From: Pseudodesulfovibrio portus
GTDB taxonomy: Bacteria > Desulfobacterota > Desulfovibrionia > Desulfovibrionales > Desulfovibrionaceae
Assembly: GCF_026000375.1 (NCBI RefSeq)
Contig: NZ_AP026708.1
Coordinates: forward strand, 2,234,501-2,298,500
Length of the DNA stretch: 64,000 bases
Direction of reading: 5' to 3'
Part shown: in pieces, positions 35,302-44,069 of the stretch
Position numbering within the stretch: position 1 is the first letter of the stretch
Layout of the letters: each line of letters starts with the position of its first letter
The notes under the pieces: generated by a model
Seen by the model: only the letters and a program-made list of their open reading frames with translations
Databases searched by the model: none
Told to the model about the DNA's origin: nothing
Program-made: the position numbers and the translations under genes

Positions 35302-36504
35302 CTACAGCCCAGTTCCCCGGAACAGTGCCTTTTGCAGGCCCAGGCTCCACTGCCCCTTGGGGAAGCCGTGCCGGACCGCGAAGTCGTCCATGGCCTTTTG
35401 GGTCATGGGCCCGAAGGAGCCATCGACGGCCCCGGTGTAGTGGCCGAGCTGCGCGAGCCGGGTCTGGATGAGGGTCGTGTCGTCCGGGAACAGGGGGTTG
35501 AGGAAGGACAGGCCGCGTCCGACGGGACCCTGTCCTCCCGCTGCGCCGGGAGTTGCGGGAGCCTGGCGGGGCGCCACGGCCTGCGGGGCCGGGGGCGCGG
35601 TCGAGGCCTGCGGAGCCGGAGCCTGGTAATTGGCCCGGGATTGTCCGGCTGGCGACCCCTCGGGCTTGGACGAGAAGCTGGCCGCCTGGATGCGCTTCCG
35701 GGCCGCTTCCGGGATGCCAGCGCCGGGGGTGTAGAAATAGTTGCAGTAGAACCGCTGGCGCAGGCTGGACGGGTTGAGCTGGGCCACGAACATGTGCACG
35801 CGCCACCCGTCGTAGTCGAGGTAGGTCTGCTTGTCCTTGGCGATGTTGTCCAGGGTCCGCCAGGCCTTTTCCCGGGGGCTGACCACGACCTCGAACAGGG
35901 CGTCCGCAGGCAGCCGGTTCATGACGAAGGTCATGACCAGGTAGGCGCGCTGGCCCCGGTCCGGGTCGGCTGAGGTGTATGCGTGTTCACGGGCGAAGGT
36001 GTACAGGGTCGGCCAGTCGCCGCGCCTGGACTCTGGGAGCCCGTCCTTGAACTCCTCCATGGGGACCATGTACGTCTCCAGGCTCAGGTTCGAGGGCGAG
36101 CTCATGATCGCCAGGGCCTGGGTGACGTTGATCCGCTTCCCGTTGACCGCGTACTGCGTGGAGTACTGCATGGACACGAGGCGGTTGTACCCGTCGTAGA
36201 GGTGGATGGAGCCGCCCACTTCCGCGTTGTACCTGTTGCCAGGGTTGGAGTTGCTGTAGAACAGGGGGGAGATGCGGCTTCTGGTGAAGGCGTTGTATTC
36301 CCCCTCGCTGCCCGCCGCCAGGTAGTCCCGGACGCCCGGAGCGAAGGAGATGAAGGACAGGCCGCGCTGGCCCGTGAGCTCGGCGGCCAGGGTGTAGGAG
36401 ACGTCCATGGCGTCCGGGGGCCACTTCTTGGCCTCGCGGGCCGATACGGGCGTTGCCGTGGCCAGGATCAGCAGGAGGATGAGGATCAGTCTGAGATGTC
36501 GCAT
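35302..36504 (-). CDS. Secreted peptidoglycan-binding protein (paralog 3 of 3)
   Basis: A 400-residue exported protein (signal peptide, cleavage near PVSA; GAGG before the ATG). Residues 30-265 are a domain of unknown type shared with the proteins at 37245 and 39213; the common anchor is a DWPTLYTFA...DGWRVHMFVAQL pattern. A Pro/Ala/Gln-rich linker follows. The last 75 residues are a PG_binding_1 domain (FLNPLFPDDTTLIQTRLAQL, then FGPMTQKAMDDFAV). It is the last gene of the operon. It probably attaches to the cell wall from the periplasm; enzyme activity is not evident. Confidence 0.85.
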   Translation of the reverse strand: MRHLRLILILLLILATATPVSAREAKKWPPDAMDVSYTLAAELTGQRGLSFISFAPGVRDYLAAGSEGEYNAFTRSRISPLFYSNSNPGNRYNAEVGGSIHLYDGYNRLVSMQYSTQYAVNGKRINVTQALAIMSSPSNLSLETYMVPMEEFKDGLPESRRGDWPTLYTFAREHAYTSADPDRGQRAYLVMTFVMNRLPADALFEVVVSPREKAWRTLDNIAKDKQTYLDYDGWRVHMFVAQLNPSSLRQRFYCNYFYTPGAGIPEAARKRIQAASFSSKPEGSPAGQSRANYQAPAPQASTAPPAPQAVAPRQAPATPGAAGGQGPVGRGLSFLNPLFPDDTTLIQTRLAQLGHYTGAVDGSFGPMTQKAMDDFAVRHGFPKGQWSLGLQKALFRGTGL

Positions 36505-36515
36505 GGAGGGCCTCG

Positions 36516-37187
36516 CTACATGAGGAAGTTGGAGTCGTGGGGTTGGGCCGGTCCGCCTCCGCCCACGTTCTCCCAGCCGGGTGAATTGGGGTTCATGCTG
36601 CCGGGTGAATCGCTGGGGGTGCCGTCCGGTCCGGACCCGGTCATGTTCGAGCCGTATGCGCCCTGCGCCGCCTTGGTGTACGGGTCGCGAAATTCCGTTC
36701 GTGCTTTCTCCAGGGTGTCCAGGACGTCCTTGGTGATGTCGACGGTGGTCGTGATGCCGTCATAGGCCTCCTTGGCCACCTGAAGGGGAGGCGGGAGGAT
36801 GGGCGGGAAGGCGAGCTTCTTCTGGAGGTAATCCCCCACCTTTCCCTGGATGTACTTGCCGAGGGTCTCCAACGCCTTTTCTTTCCAGGTCTGCTTGGCC
36901 TTGGCGGTCGCCTTGTCCTGGTGGGGCTTCTTTTTGGGCGGGGCACCGTAGAATTCGCCGTACTCAGGATCGATGACCGGCATGCCTTCGATGCCGGGGG
37001 TGTAGGGGATGGAAGGGCCGCTTGAGCTGTATGAGCCGCCGCCGGTTCCATCGCTGCCGCCACCGCCGCCACCGCCGCCACCGCCGCCACCGCCGCAGCC
37101 GCCGCAGCCGCCTGAGCCGCCGGAGGTTGCGAAAACGCTGGCGGGCATGAGCAGGCAGGCGGCGAAGATGAGGATACAGAGCTTCAT
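36516..37187 (-). CDS. Glycine-start secreted protein C
   Basis: A 223-residue exported protein; AGGAG precedes the ATG and the signal peptide ends near VFAT. The mature N-terminus is an extreme Gly tract with two Cys pairs (GGCGGCGGGG, about 13 consecutive Gly) coded by a GGC/GGT-type triplet run. The remainder has a Lys-rich helix, a Pro stretch (FPPILPPPLQ) and a Gly/Pro/Ser-rich tail. It is the partner in position to the downstream peptidoglycan-binding paralog 3, from which it is 11 bases away. No domain is recognised. Confidence 0.8.
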   Translation of the reverse strand: MKLCILIFAACLLMPASVFATSGGSGGCGGCGGGGGGGGGGGGGSDGTGGGSYSSSGPSIPYTPGIEGMPVIDPEYGEFYGAPPKKKPHQDKATAKAKQTWKEKALETLGKYIQGKVGDYLQKKLAFPPILPPPLQVAKEAYDGITTTVDITKDVLDTLEKARTEFRDPYTKAAQGAYGSNMTGSGPDGTPSDSPGSMNPNSPGWENVGGGGPAQPHDSNFLM

Positions 37188-37244
37188 GGTGTCTCCTGTC
37201 GGAAAACCCCTGTGCCGGGCAGTCCCGATACGGGGGGTGGAATG

Positions 37245-38654
37245 TTACAGTCCGGAGCCTTTGAACAGGGTCTTTTGTAGGCCCAGGCTCCATTGTCCCT
37301 TGGGGAAGCCGTATTTGACCGCGAAGTTGTCCAGCGCTTTCTTGGTGAAGGGGCCGAAGGTGCGGTCGATGGGGCCTCCGTAGTGGCCGAGTTCCTTGAG
37401 CCGCGTCTGGATGATGGCCACGTCGTCCGGGAAGACCGGGTTCAGGAAGGCCATGCCGCGCTCGAGCGGGCCCTGGGCGGGCTGCGTCTGGGCCGGTGTA
37501 GCCGCCGGGGCCTGGGCCATGCCCGGGGGCGGTGGCGCCAGGGCGGGTGCCTGCTGCGGAGCGGGAGCCGTGGCCGCAGGCGGCGGCGGTGCCAGTGCCG
37601 GGGCTAGGGTTGCTGCGGGCGGCGGTGGTGCCAGGGCGGGAGCCGGAGTCGGGGCGGGCGGAGGCGGCGCCAATGCGGGCGCCGGTGCGGCTTGAGGTTG
37701 AGGAGCCGGTGCCATGGCCGGTGCGGGTGCGGCCTGAGGGGCCGGGGCAGCCGACTGGACCGGGCCTGTGGCCGGGACCGCCTGCGGGACGGACTGGGCC
37801 GGGTCGGGCAGCTCGGAGGTCAGGATCATGGTCGAGCTGTCGTAGGACGCCACTTTTCTGGTGCTGCCGCCGTTTTCGGCGAAACTGCCGGGCGAGTACA
37901 TGACGTTGACGTAGAACTTCCTGCCCGAGCCGAGTTCCAGCCGTCCGGCGATGACGGCCACCTGCCAGCCGTCAAAATTGAGGCCGGCGGTCTTGGCGAT
38001 GGAGTTGTCCGTTTGCCTCTCGTTCCGCTTCCTGGAGACCACGGGATAGAACTTGGCGTCCGAGGCCAGCCGGTCCAGGCAGAAGATGAAGCCGTAGTGC
38101 TGGGCGCGCTCGGTCCCCTGTCCGGGCCGGACCGCGTTGTCCAGGGCGAAGTTGAACAGGGTGGTCCAATCCTCGTATATGGCTTGTCCCGCTGCCGTGA
38201 CCTTTTCCGTGGGCACGAAGAACAGGGCCACGCGCGGGGTCTCGGGTTCCACGACCTTCATCCCGGCCCTGGTGACCGTGAACTGGTTGTTGCCCATGGT
38301 GTAGTCCAGGTAGACCCTGGTGTGGGAGGCGCGCCGCCAGGCATCCGTGAACTGGATGCGGGTGTACAGCAATCGGCTGTTGTCACCGTTCGAGCCCACG
38401 TCGTAGCTCTGCAGGTTGACCACGCCGGGGCCGAAGCCCTGGTAGGTGAAGGTGTCGGCCTGCAGGGCCTGTCTGGCCTGGGGCGAGAGCTGGGCCAGCT
38501 GGTTGGCGCCGTTGTTCATGATCTCGTCGGCGGCCACGGCAACGGCGTACATGGCGTCCGGAGGCGCTTCCTCGGTCTTCTGGTTGAGGGCGACGGCGGC
38601 TGCCGCCGTGAGGACCAATGCGAACAATGCGAGTATGGCGTATGTTTTCTTCAT
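37245..38654 (-). CDS. Secreted peptidoglycan-binding protein (paralog 2 of 3)
   Basis: A 469-residue exported protein (signal or anchor at residues 5-22, AGGGG before the ATG). The N-terminal domain (residues 30-280) is homologous to those at 35302 and 39213: IYEDWTTLFNFALDNA, FIFCLDRLASDAKFYPVVS, LNFDGWQVAVIAGRL. Then comes a Pro/Ala linker of about 120 residues with repeated PALAPPPPA units, which would span the periplasm or wall. The C-terminal PG_binding_1 domain begins FLNPVFPDDVAIIQTRLKEL. The linker DNA is internally repetitive, so its length may vary between strains. Confidence 0.85.
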   Translation of the reverse strand: MKKTYAILALFALVLTAAAAVALNQKTEEAPPDAMYAVAVAADEIMNNGANQLAQLSPQARQALQADTFTYQGFGPGVVNLQSYDVGSNGDNSRLLYTRIQFTDAWRRASHTRVYLDYTMGNNQFTVTRAGMKVVEPETPRVALFFVPTEKVTAAGQAIYEDWTTLFNFALDNAVRPGQGTERAQHYGFIFCLDRLASDAKFYPVVSRKRNERQTDNSIAKTAGLNFDGWQVAVIAGRLELGSGRKFYVNVMYSPGSFAENGGSTRKVASYDSSTMILTSELPDPAQSVPQAVPATGPVQSAAPAPQAAPAPAMAPAPQPQAAPAPALAPPPPAPTPAPALAPPPPAATLAPALAPPPPAATAPAPQQAPALAPPPPGMAQAPAATPAQTQPAQGPLERGMAFLNPVFPDDVAIIQTRLKELGHYGGPIDRTFGPFTKKALDNFAVKYGFPKGQWSLGLQKTLFKGSGL

Positions 38655-38663
38655 GTCGGTCCC

Positions 38664-39188
38664 CTATTTGCCGAAGGCGCTCTTGACCCGGCTGTACGCG
38701 CCGGAGGCCGCGTCCTTGACCGTTTCATAGGCGCTGCGCGATTTGTTCCCGATCCAGCTCAACACGGACCAGGCCTTTTGCTGCTTGTTCTTGTCGATGC
38801 TGAACGCGTAGGCCTTGCCCACGAAGTGGACGGCCTTGAACCAGCCGTATCCCGGGATGAAGAAGCAGGCCACGGTTCCTCCGTAGTCCAGGACCGTCAG
38901 CATACCGATGCATTCGTCGCTTTCCCAGAAGCTCTCGTCGCTCTTGTCCGGGATGGCGGCCGGGTCCCAGGAGAACATCGGATCGCCGCCGAATTGGGTG
39001 GACGGCACGTTGGGGGTTTCGTCGTCGAACACGCGGTTGTTCTCGGGTTTGTCGGTTTCTCCGCGTGAGTTGTTGCCGCCGCCTCCATAGCCCAGGGCCG
39101 TGGCGGGCAGCAGGAGGCAGAAGCTCAAAAAGGCCACCGCCATGATACCGGGTATCCGTTTGAGGGATGTGGTGTCTGTATGATGCAT
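38664..39188 (-). CDS. Glycine-start secreted protein B
   Basis: A 174-residue exported protein; AGGGAG precedes the ATG and the signal peptide ends near ALG. The mature protein begins YGGGGNNSRGETDKPE, similar in style to the mature starts of proteins A and C. A hydrophobic central segment (LDYGGTVACFFIPGYGWF) contains one of two Cys, and the C-terminus is an amphipathic helix. It lies 9 bases before the peptidoglycan-binding paralog 2. The function is unknown. Confidence 0.8.
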   Translation of the reverse strand: MHHTDTTSLKRIPGIMAVAFLSFCLLLPATALGYGGGGNNSRGETDKPENNRVFDDETPNVPSTQFGGDPMFSWDPAAIPDKSDESFWESDECIGMLTVLDYGGTVACFFIPGYGWFKAVHFVGKAYAFSIDKNKQQKAWSVLSWIGNKSRSAYETVKDAASGAYSRVKSAFGK

Positions 39189-39212
39189 GTCTCTCTCCCT
39201 GTTTTCTCCGGC

Positions 39213-40436
39213 CTATTGTCCGGTGCCCTTGAAGAGCTCCTTCTGGACGCCGACGTTCCACTGGTCCTTGGGGAAGCCGTGCCGTTTGTTGAAGGCATTC
39301 AGCGCCTTCTTGGTCAGCGGGCCGTAGTTCCTGTCGATCTTGCCGGTGTACAACCCCAGCGCCTTGAGGCGGACCTGGATGACTTCCACGTCTTCCGGGA
39401 AGATGGGGTTGAGGTAGACGTCGCCGCGCGCCAGGGGGCCTTCCCCGGTGGCGTCGGGTTGGGCCGCGCCCTGCTCCATGGTCTGCTCGACCACTTCGCG
39501 TTGCGCGGCGGCGGCCAGGGAAGCCGCGTCCTGCTTGACGTTGGAATACGCGCCCACGACCACCTCGGGCAGATAGCCGCCGGGGTTCTGCTGGTAGGCC
39601 ACGCCCACGTGGAACTTGTTCCGCGAGGAGCCCGGAGCGAACTTGCCGCCGGCGATGAGGATGCGCCAGCCCGTGTCGTTGATGGAGATGGCCTCGGCCA
39701 GCTTGTCGCCCGCGCCGTTGGGGCGGCTGGTCACGGTCATGGTCAGGGAGGAATCCTGGAACAGGCGGTCCTTGCAGAAGGACATGATGTAGTATTCGCT
39801 CTTGAACCCGGACTTGGAGCCGCCCTCGCCGTAGGTCATGGGCTCGGCGTTCTCGATGGCGAACAGGTAGTAGTCCGTGTAGGTGACCAGCGAGGATGCC
39901 GCTTCCTTGAGTTTGGACTGGGGAACGAAGAACGTTTCCACGCGGGGGAAGTCCGGCGGGATGGGCGTCATGACGGACTTGGTGATGTTCACGCCGTCCT
40001 TGTCCATGATGTACTGGGTGGCGAAGTAGACGCCGGTCCGCCGGTTGATGATGTCCTTGAACAGGATGGCCCCTTCGAGCACGACCAGGGCCGATCCCGG
40101 TTCGATGACGTTGACCGTGTAGCCGGTCACGGCCACATCCTGGACGTCGAAACCGGCGTAGTCGAAGCTCAGTTCGCCCACGGCGTGCCGGCCGTCGGGG
40201 TCGAGGGTGACGTTGGCCACGGAGATGCGGCCGCCGCGCAGCCGTTCGACGAGGGCAGCCGTGACCAGCTCGATGTCGCTGGGGGCCTTGGCCGGGGGCA
40301 CGGGCACCGCCACGGGGGCCTGCACGTCCATGGGAGGCGGCGGCTCGACCGGGGCGGATTGCAGGTCGGGCATGTTGCACGCGGTCATGAGGAGGCCGCA
40401 GAAAATCAATGCTGTGAGCAGGATATGTTTGCGCAT
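39213..40436 (-). CDS. Peptidoglycan-binding lipoprotein (paralog 1 of 3)
   Basis: A 407-residue lipoprotein. I start it at ATG 40436 (MRKHILLTALIFCGLLMTAC), where a lipobox LMTAC ends the signal; the longer frame to 40787 runs antisense-like through the previous gene. The N-terminal domain is homologous to those of the other two paralogs (FFVPQSKLKEA, YYIMSFCKDRLFQDSSLTM, GWRILIAGGKFAPGS). The C-terminal PG_binding_1 domain starts YLNPIFPEDVEVIQVRLKAL. With a lipid anchor at one end and wall binding at the other, it could tie the outer membrane to peptidoglycan. Confidence 0.85.
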   Translation of the reverse strand: MRKHILLTALIFCGLLMTACNMPDLQSAPVEPPPPMDVQAPVAVPVPPAKAPSDIELVTAALVERLRGGRISVANVTLDPDGRHAVGELSFDYAGFDVQDVAVTGYTVNVIEPGSALVVLEGAILFKDIINRRTGVYFATQYIMDKDGVNITKSVMTPIPPDFPRVETFFVPQSKLKEAASSLVTYTDYYLFAIENAEPMTYGEGGSKSGFKSEYYIMSFCKDRLFQDSSLTMTVTSRPNGAGDKLAEAISINDTGWRILIAGGKFAPGSSRNKFHVGVAYQQNPGGYLPEVVVGAYSNVKQDAASLAAAAQREVVEQTMEQGAAQPDATGEGPLARGDVYLNPIFPEDVEVIQVRLKALGLYTGKIDRNYGPLTKKALNAFNKRHGFPKDQWNVGVQKELFKGTGQ

Positions 40437-40473
40437 GGGTCGGAAACCTCGTTGAGTCTGAGTGCGGAAAGGG

Positions 40474-41196
40474 CTACTGGTCTGCGCCGGGGGCATAGGT
40501 CGCGGACGGGACGTAGCGCGGCATCTGGGCGAGGTTGGGAGCGCCCACGGCCTGGGCCGCTGCGGCGATGGCCTCGTTGGGAGTGGTGGCCGCAGGCGGT
40601 TGGACTCCGGCCTCGGCCAGTCTTGATCCGGCGGCGGCGACCGCCCTTTCCACCCTGGCGCGGATGGCTGCCTGCTCCGGGTTGCGCTCGGGATCGCTGC
40701 CGTTCCGGGCGCGCTCGAAGGCGTTGGGCCCGTTGCTCGGCGTGAAGCCGCCGATCCGGGTTTCGGCCGGTGCGCCGACGCCTTCAACGGGATCGTTGCC
40801 GCCGGTGACCAGCGGGACGCCCTTGACCACGGTCAGCCCGCCGTGATCTCGGGGGTGCGCACGGTCGAGGACCTCAAGGGTCTTGCCCATGCTTTCCAGG
40901 TGGCGGGACATGTCCGCGCCGCCGGTCTCGGGGAAGGTTTGGCCGATGGCGGCCATGCCGTTTCGGGAAATGGTGGAGCCGCCGAAGGAGTCGACGTTGG
41001 TGGGCTCGGTCGACGGCGAGGCGCTGCCGAAGGACACGGAAAGATCTTTTTGGGTGTCGCCTTCCTCCACGCCTCCCGTGGCCCCGGAGGTCCCTTCGCT
41101 GCCGCCGCCGTAGGCGAAGGCCATGGCGGCGGTGAGCAGCAGGCTCAAGATGATCAGGCCTGCGGAGAGCGCGGGCGATTTGCCGATTCGATGCAT
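40474..41196 (-). CDS. Glycine-start secreted protein A
   Basis: A 240-residue exported protein; AAGGAG precedes the ATG and the signal peptide ends near AFA. The mature start YGGGSEGTSGATGG is low-complexity. The rest is polar, rich in Gly, Ala, Pro and Glu, with an Ala-rich helix (AAIRARVERAVAAAGSRLAE). No Cys and no known domain. It sits between the beta-propeller gene and the peptidoglycan-binding lipoprotein, with gaps of 24 and 37 bases. Confidence 0.78.
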   Translation of the reverse strand: MHRIGKSPALSAGLIILSLLLTAAMAFAYGGGSEGTSGATGGVEEGDTQKDLSVSFGSASPSTEPTNVDSFGGSTISRNGMAAIGQTFPETGGADMSRHLESMGKTLEVLDRAHPRDHGGLTVVKGVPLVTGGNDPVEGVGAPAETRIGGFTPSNGPNAFERARNGSDPERNPEQAAIRARVERAVAAAGSRLAEAGVQPPAATTPNEAIAAAAQAVGAPNLAQMPRYVPSATYAPGADQ

Positions 41197-41220
41197 GAAA
41201 TACTCCTTGGTATGGGCGCG

Positions 41221-42855
41221 TCACCGCCCGTCTGTTGCCATGGATTCGCCTTTTGCCGCTTCCGGGTCGGCGAGCTCCATGGTCATTTGTTCGGCGCTGT
41301 TGACGGGAACGAACTCGGGCACCATTGCCGCCAGTTCGGGGTGGCTGAAACGGAACAGGCGCAGGCTCGGGCTGGACTGTCCGTCGTCATTGATGTGGGT
41401 GAGGTAGACCTCTGTGTAGGGCGAGTTGCCCTTGGCCGCGAAGGCCAGCCAGCGGGAGTTGGGCGACCAGGCGTGCCACGAGTTCATGAGCGGCGTGTTG
41501 GCCGCCAGCACGCGGGGTTCGCCGCCCTGCGCGGGCACGATGACCAGCCTGCTGTCCGGCTGGAGGACCAGGCCGGTCCTGCTCTGGGTGAAGACGAGCC
41601 ATTTGCCGTCGGGAGAGTACCGGGGAAAGAAGTTGCTCAACCCGTTGTTCGAGGCCCCGGTGATGGGCGCGGCGACACCGCCCCGACCTTCATTGAAGTC
41701 CACGGCGTAGAGCGAGAACTGGACCGGATATTTTTCGTTGACGTCGAGGATGTTCTGGGTCGGGTCCTCTTTCCGGAGCACGCCGTCCTCGATGGCCTTG
41801 ACCAGGCTCGGCTGGACCATGGCCCGGGCAAAGGCCACGCGGGCTCCGTCCGGGGAGAAGGCGGGGTTGGTCTGGATGAGGTCGACGTCGCTTGCGCCGG
41901 GCAGGGGAGAGACCGTGTTCGACCGGCGGTCGTAATAGGCGATCTGCCCGGTGGCCGGGAAGAACATCTGGGAGAAATAGAGGTCGTCGAGCATGACGAA
42001 GGCCGAGGATTCGCCCACCGTGGAGGCCGCGAACCGCCCGTCCGGGGAGAAGCATGTGAACAGCCCCATGGAATACTTGGACGGGCCGGGCGCGTCGTAG
42101 GAGTTCCAGGAGATGACGTCCTCGTCCGCCACGCGGGTCTTCTCCTTGACGTCCACCAGGACGTATCCGCCCTTGTCCCCCTTGTAGTCCATGTCCATGC
42201 CGTAGGCCTTGCCGTCAAGGGAATAGGCGTGGCAGTTGAAACACAGGGGCTGGTCCTGGAGCACCACGCGCGGCTTGCCGAAGGAAGCCGGGTCGCCCAC
42301 GGCCATCTGGCTGTCGTAGGGGTTGTCCTTGGCCTTGCGGAAGGGAAGGCGCTTGCGCAGGAAGGCGATCTTCGCGCCCACCGGGTCCGGGGAGATGGAG
42401 AAGGAGGTCCGGCCCCTGCTGACCAGTCGGCCGTCCTCGTCGATGCCTGCGATGCGGACCGTGACCGGCTGGTTCCCGGCCTTGTCCCTGATGGCCGCCC
42501 ACAGCTCTTCGCCGGGGGCCCAGGCGTCCTTGTCCACGATGCCCTGGCACACGGTGCTGCTGCCCGTGGTCATGGTCACCAGCCAGAGCGAGGCCGTGTT
42601 GTCCCGCCAGCGGACGATGGGCGAGGCCGCGTCCGCCGGGACCATGGCCCCTGCGGCCGGTTCCAGGACGTCCATGGCAGCCGGGTTTTCACCCGGCTGG
42701 AGGGCGTCGAGCCATCCGGAGAGGGTCATCCGGTCCGGCGGCGTCAGCCCGGGCGACCGGAAAATGGTGTAGGCGTCGGCCGGAGCACCGGTCCACAGGA
42801 AGAGCGCCAGAATCAGAAGCGGAAGTTGCCACGGGGGAATAGATTTCTTTGTCAT
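41221..42855 (-). CDS. Exported TolB-like beta-propeller protein with a CxxCH motif
   Basis: A 544-residue protein at the head of the operon. The ATG at 42855 follows GGCGAG; the in-frame upstream ATG at 42909 lies inside the promoter. The signal peptide ends near ADA. PD40/TolB-type blades are marked by FSPDGRFAAS, FSPDGARVAFA, YSPDGKWLVFT and WSPNSRWLAFA. A single c-type heme motif CFNCH (C205, C208, H209) stands before MDMDYKGDKGGY. The combination is seen in periplasmic WD40-like proteins of other bacteria, but the redox role is unproven. Confidence 0.88.
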   Translation of the reverse strand: MTKKSIPPWQLPLLILALFLWTGAPADAYTIFRSPGLTPPDRMTLSGWLDALQPGENPAAMDVLEPAAGAMVPADAASPIVRWRDNTASLWLVTMTTGSSTVCQGIVDKDAWAPGEELWAAIRDKAGNQPVTVRIAGIDEDGRLVSRGRTSFSISPDPVGAKIAFLRKRLPFRKAKDNPYDSQMAVGDPASFGKPRVVLQDQPLCFNCHAYSLDGKAYGMDMDYKGDKGGYVLVDVKEKTRVADEDVISWNSYDAPGPSKYSMGLFTCFSPDGRFAASTVGESSAFVMLDDLYFSQMFFPATGQIAYYDRRSNTVSPLPGASDVDLIQTNPAFSPDGARVAFARAMVQPSLVKAIEDGVLRKEDPTQNILDVNEKYPVQFSLYAVDFNEGRGGVAAPITGASNNGLSNFFPRYSPDGKWLVFTQSRTGLVLQPDSRLVIVPAQGGEPRVLAANTPLMNSWHAWSPNSRWLAFAAKGNSPYTEVYLTHINDDGQSSPSLRLFRFSHPELAAMVPEFVPVNSAEQMTMELADPEAAKGESMATDGR

Positions 42856-42880
42856 TATCTCGCCAATCTTTATATTCTTT

Positions 42881-42909
42881 AATATAGCCAGACAGCTGGA
42901 ATATGGCAA
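42881..42909 (-). promoter_or_regulatory. Sigma-70 promoter of the seven-gene surface operon
   Basis: On the minus strand TTGCCA (42909-42904) is separated by exactly 17 bases from TATATT (42886-42881); each hexamer matches consensus at five of six positions. Transcription would start near 42874, about 19 bases before the ATG at 42855. Confidence 0.75.
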
Positions 42910-43086
42910 GCGGGAGAAGGTTATTTCGATACGTCGTGATTATCTCCCGGAAGAGGAGGGAAAGCGGGAGAAATCCTGCCATGGGCAGCGCCGCATGGCT
43001 TTCCGCCCTTTATGTGTTGCGCGGACGTCTTCTGTGTGCTAGCCGTATAACTTCTTGATATTGCTGTCTAAAGAAGGGGATAGTCC

Positions 43087-44064
43087 GTGCTCACAAGATG
43101 TATTGTCTCGGTTTCCAAAAAAAATCCTGCCATTTTGCCGTTGTCCCTGGCCCTGGCCGCCGCCCTTCCGTATGCAGTGGAATTCGCCGACACCGGCAGC
43201 CTGCACATCTCCTACCAGATAGCCTTCGGCTTTTTCTGGCTGGTCGTCTCCCCCGTGCTGATCTGGTACGGCTACAGGTCCCTTGAATGGTTTTTGGAGT
43301 ACCTGAAGGATTTCATCGACCCGGATGCGCACGCGGCCCTGAGCGAAAAGACCTTTTCGGATATATTTTCCAGCAGGCACCTCTATTTTTCCTTTCCCCT
43401 CTTATTCGTGTTCACGTTTTTTGCGAAGCTGTACGCCGGGCACGCCGGTCTCGCGCCGGTGCTCCAGTGGGCGGTGGTCGTGCTGTTCGCCCTGTCCGGG
43501 TTCATGGCCGGGATCGGATTCTGGGGCATCTGGGTGATGGAGAAGCTGATACGGAGGATGTGCGGCCTCGACCTGAAGCTCGACCCGTTCTGCATCGACG
43601 GGTACGGCGGCCTGCTCTATGTGGGCCGCTTTCTGGTCATCGGTTCGGCCCTGTATTTTTCGGGCTCGATGTACATCCCGTTCGCGACCGAAGTCTTTGA
43701 TATGTTTTCCAAGGAAAACAGCGTGATAATCGCCTACATCAGCGTCTTTGCCTACATCGCGTTCGGGCTCGGCATGTATTTCAGGTCCATTCTCTACGTG
43801 CACGACAAGCTGCTTGCGGAAAAGATGCGCATCGACGACGATTCCCAGGAAGTCCTGTACCGGCTGCAGGAAGGGGTCATGAACGGGAACGACACCCCGT
43901 CCCTGGAACAGGTTGTCAGGCCGTATGTGTATTACGTGGTGCACCATTCCAGGATCAACGGCATGCGGACATTCCCGTATGACACCAAGTCGCTGATCGA
44001 GATAATCGCCACGGTGATGATTCCGGTCCTGATATTCACTTTCGAGCAACTGTTCAGGGGGTAG
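43087..44064 (+). CDS. Multi-pass membrane protein of unknown function
   Basis: A 325-residue inner-membrane protein starting with GTG at 43087 (AAGGGG upstream). About six hydrophobic segments are seen, e.g. IAFGFFWLVVSPVLIWYGY, FPLLFVFTFFAKLY, WAVVVLFALSGFMAGIGFWG, VIIAYISVFAYIAFGLGMYF. Cytoplasmic or loop parts include DPFCIDGYGGLLYVGR. No family is recognised. The stop is 5 bases before the flavoprotein gene, so the two are surely co-transcribed. Confidence 0.82.
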   Translation: MLTRCIVSVSKKNPAILPLSLALAAALPYAVEFADTGSLHISYQIAFGFFWLVVSPVLIWYGYRSLEWFLEYLKDFIDPDAHAALSEKTFSDIFSSRHLYFSFPLLFVFTFFAKLYAGHAGLAPVLQWAVVVLFALSGFMAGIGFWGIWVMEKLIRRMCGLDLKLDPFCIDGYGGLLYVGRFLVIGSALYFSGSMYIPFATEVFDMFSKENSVIIAYISVFAYIAFGLGMYFRSILYVHDKLLAEKMRIDDDSQEVLYRLQEGVMNGNDTPSLEQVVRPYVYYVVHHSRINGMRTFPYDTKSLIEIIATVMIPVLIFTFEQLFRG

Positions 44065-44069
44065 GTCGC

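Noticed and set aside
37500-37740. Tandem-repeat DNA considered as a CRISPR-like array
   Set aside because: It codes the in-frame Pro/Ala linker (PALAPPPPA units) of the peptidoglycan-binding paralog 2; no spacers and no cas genes.
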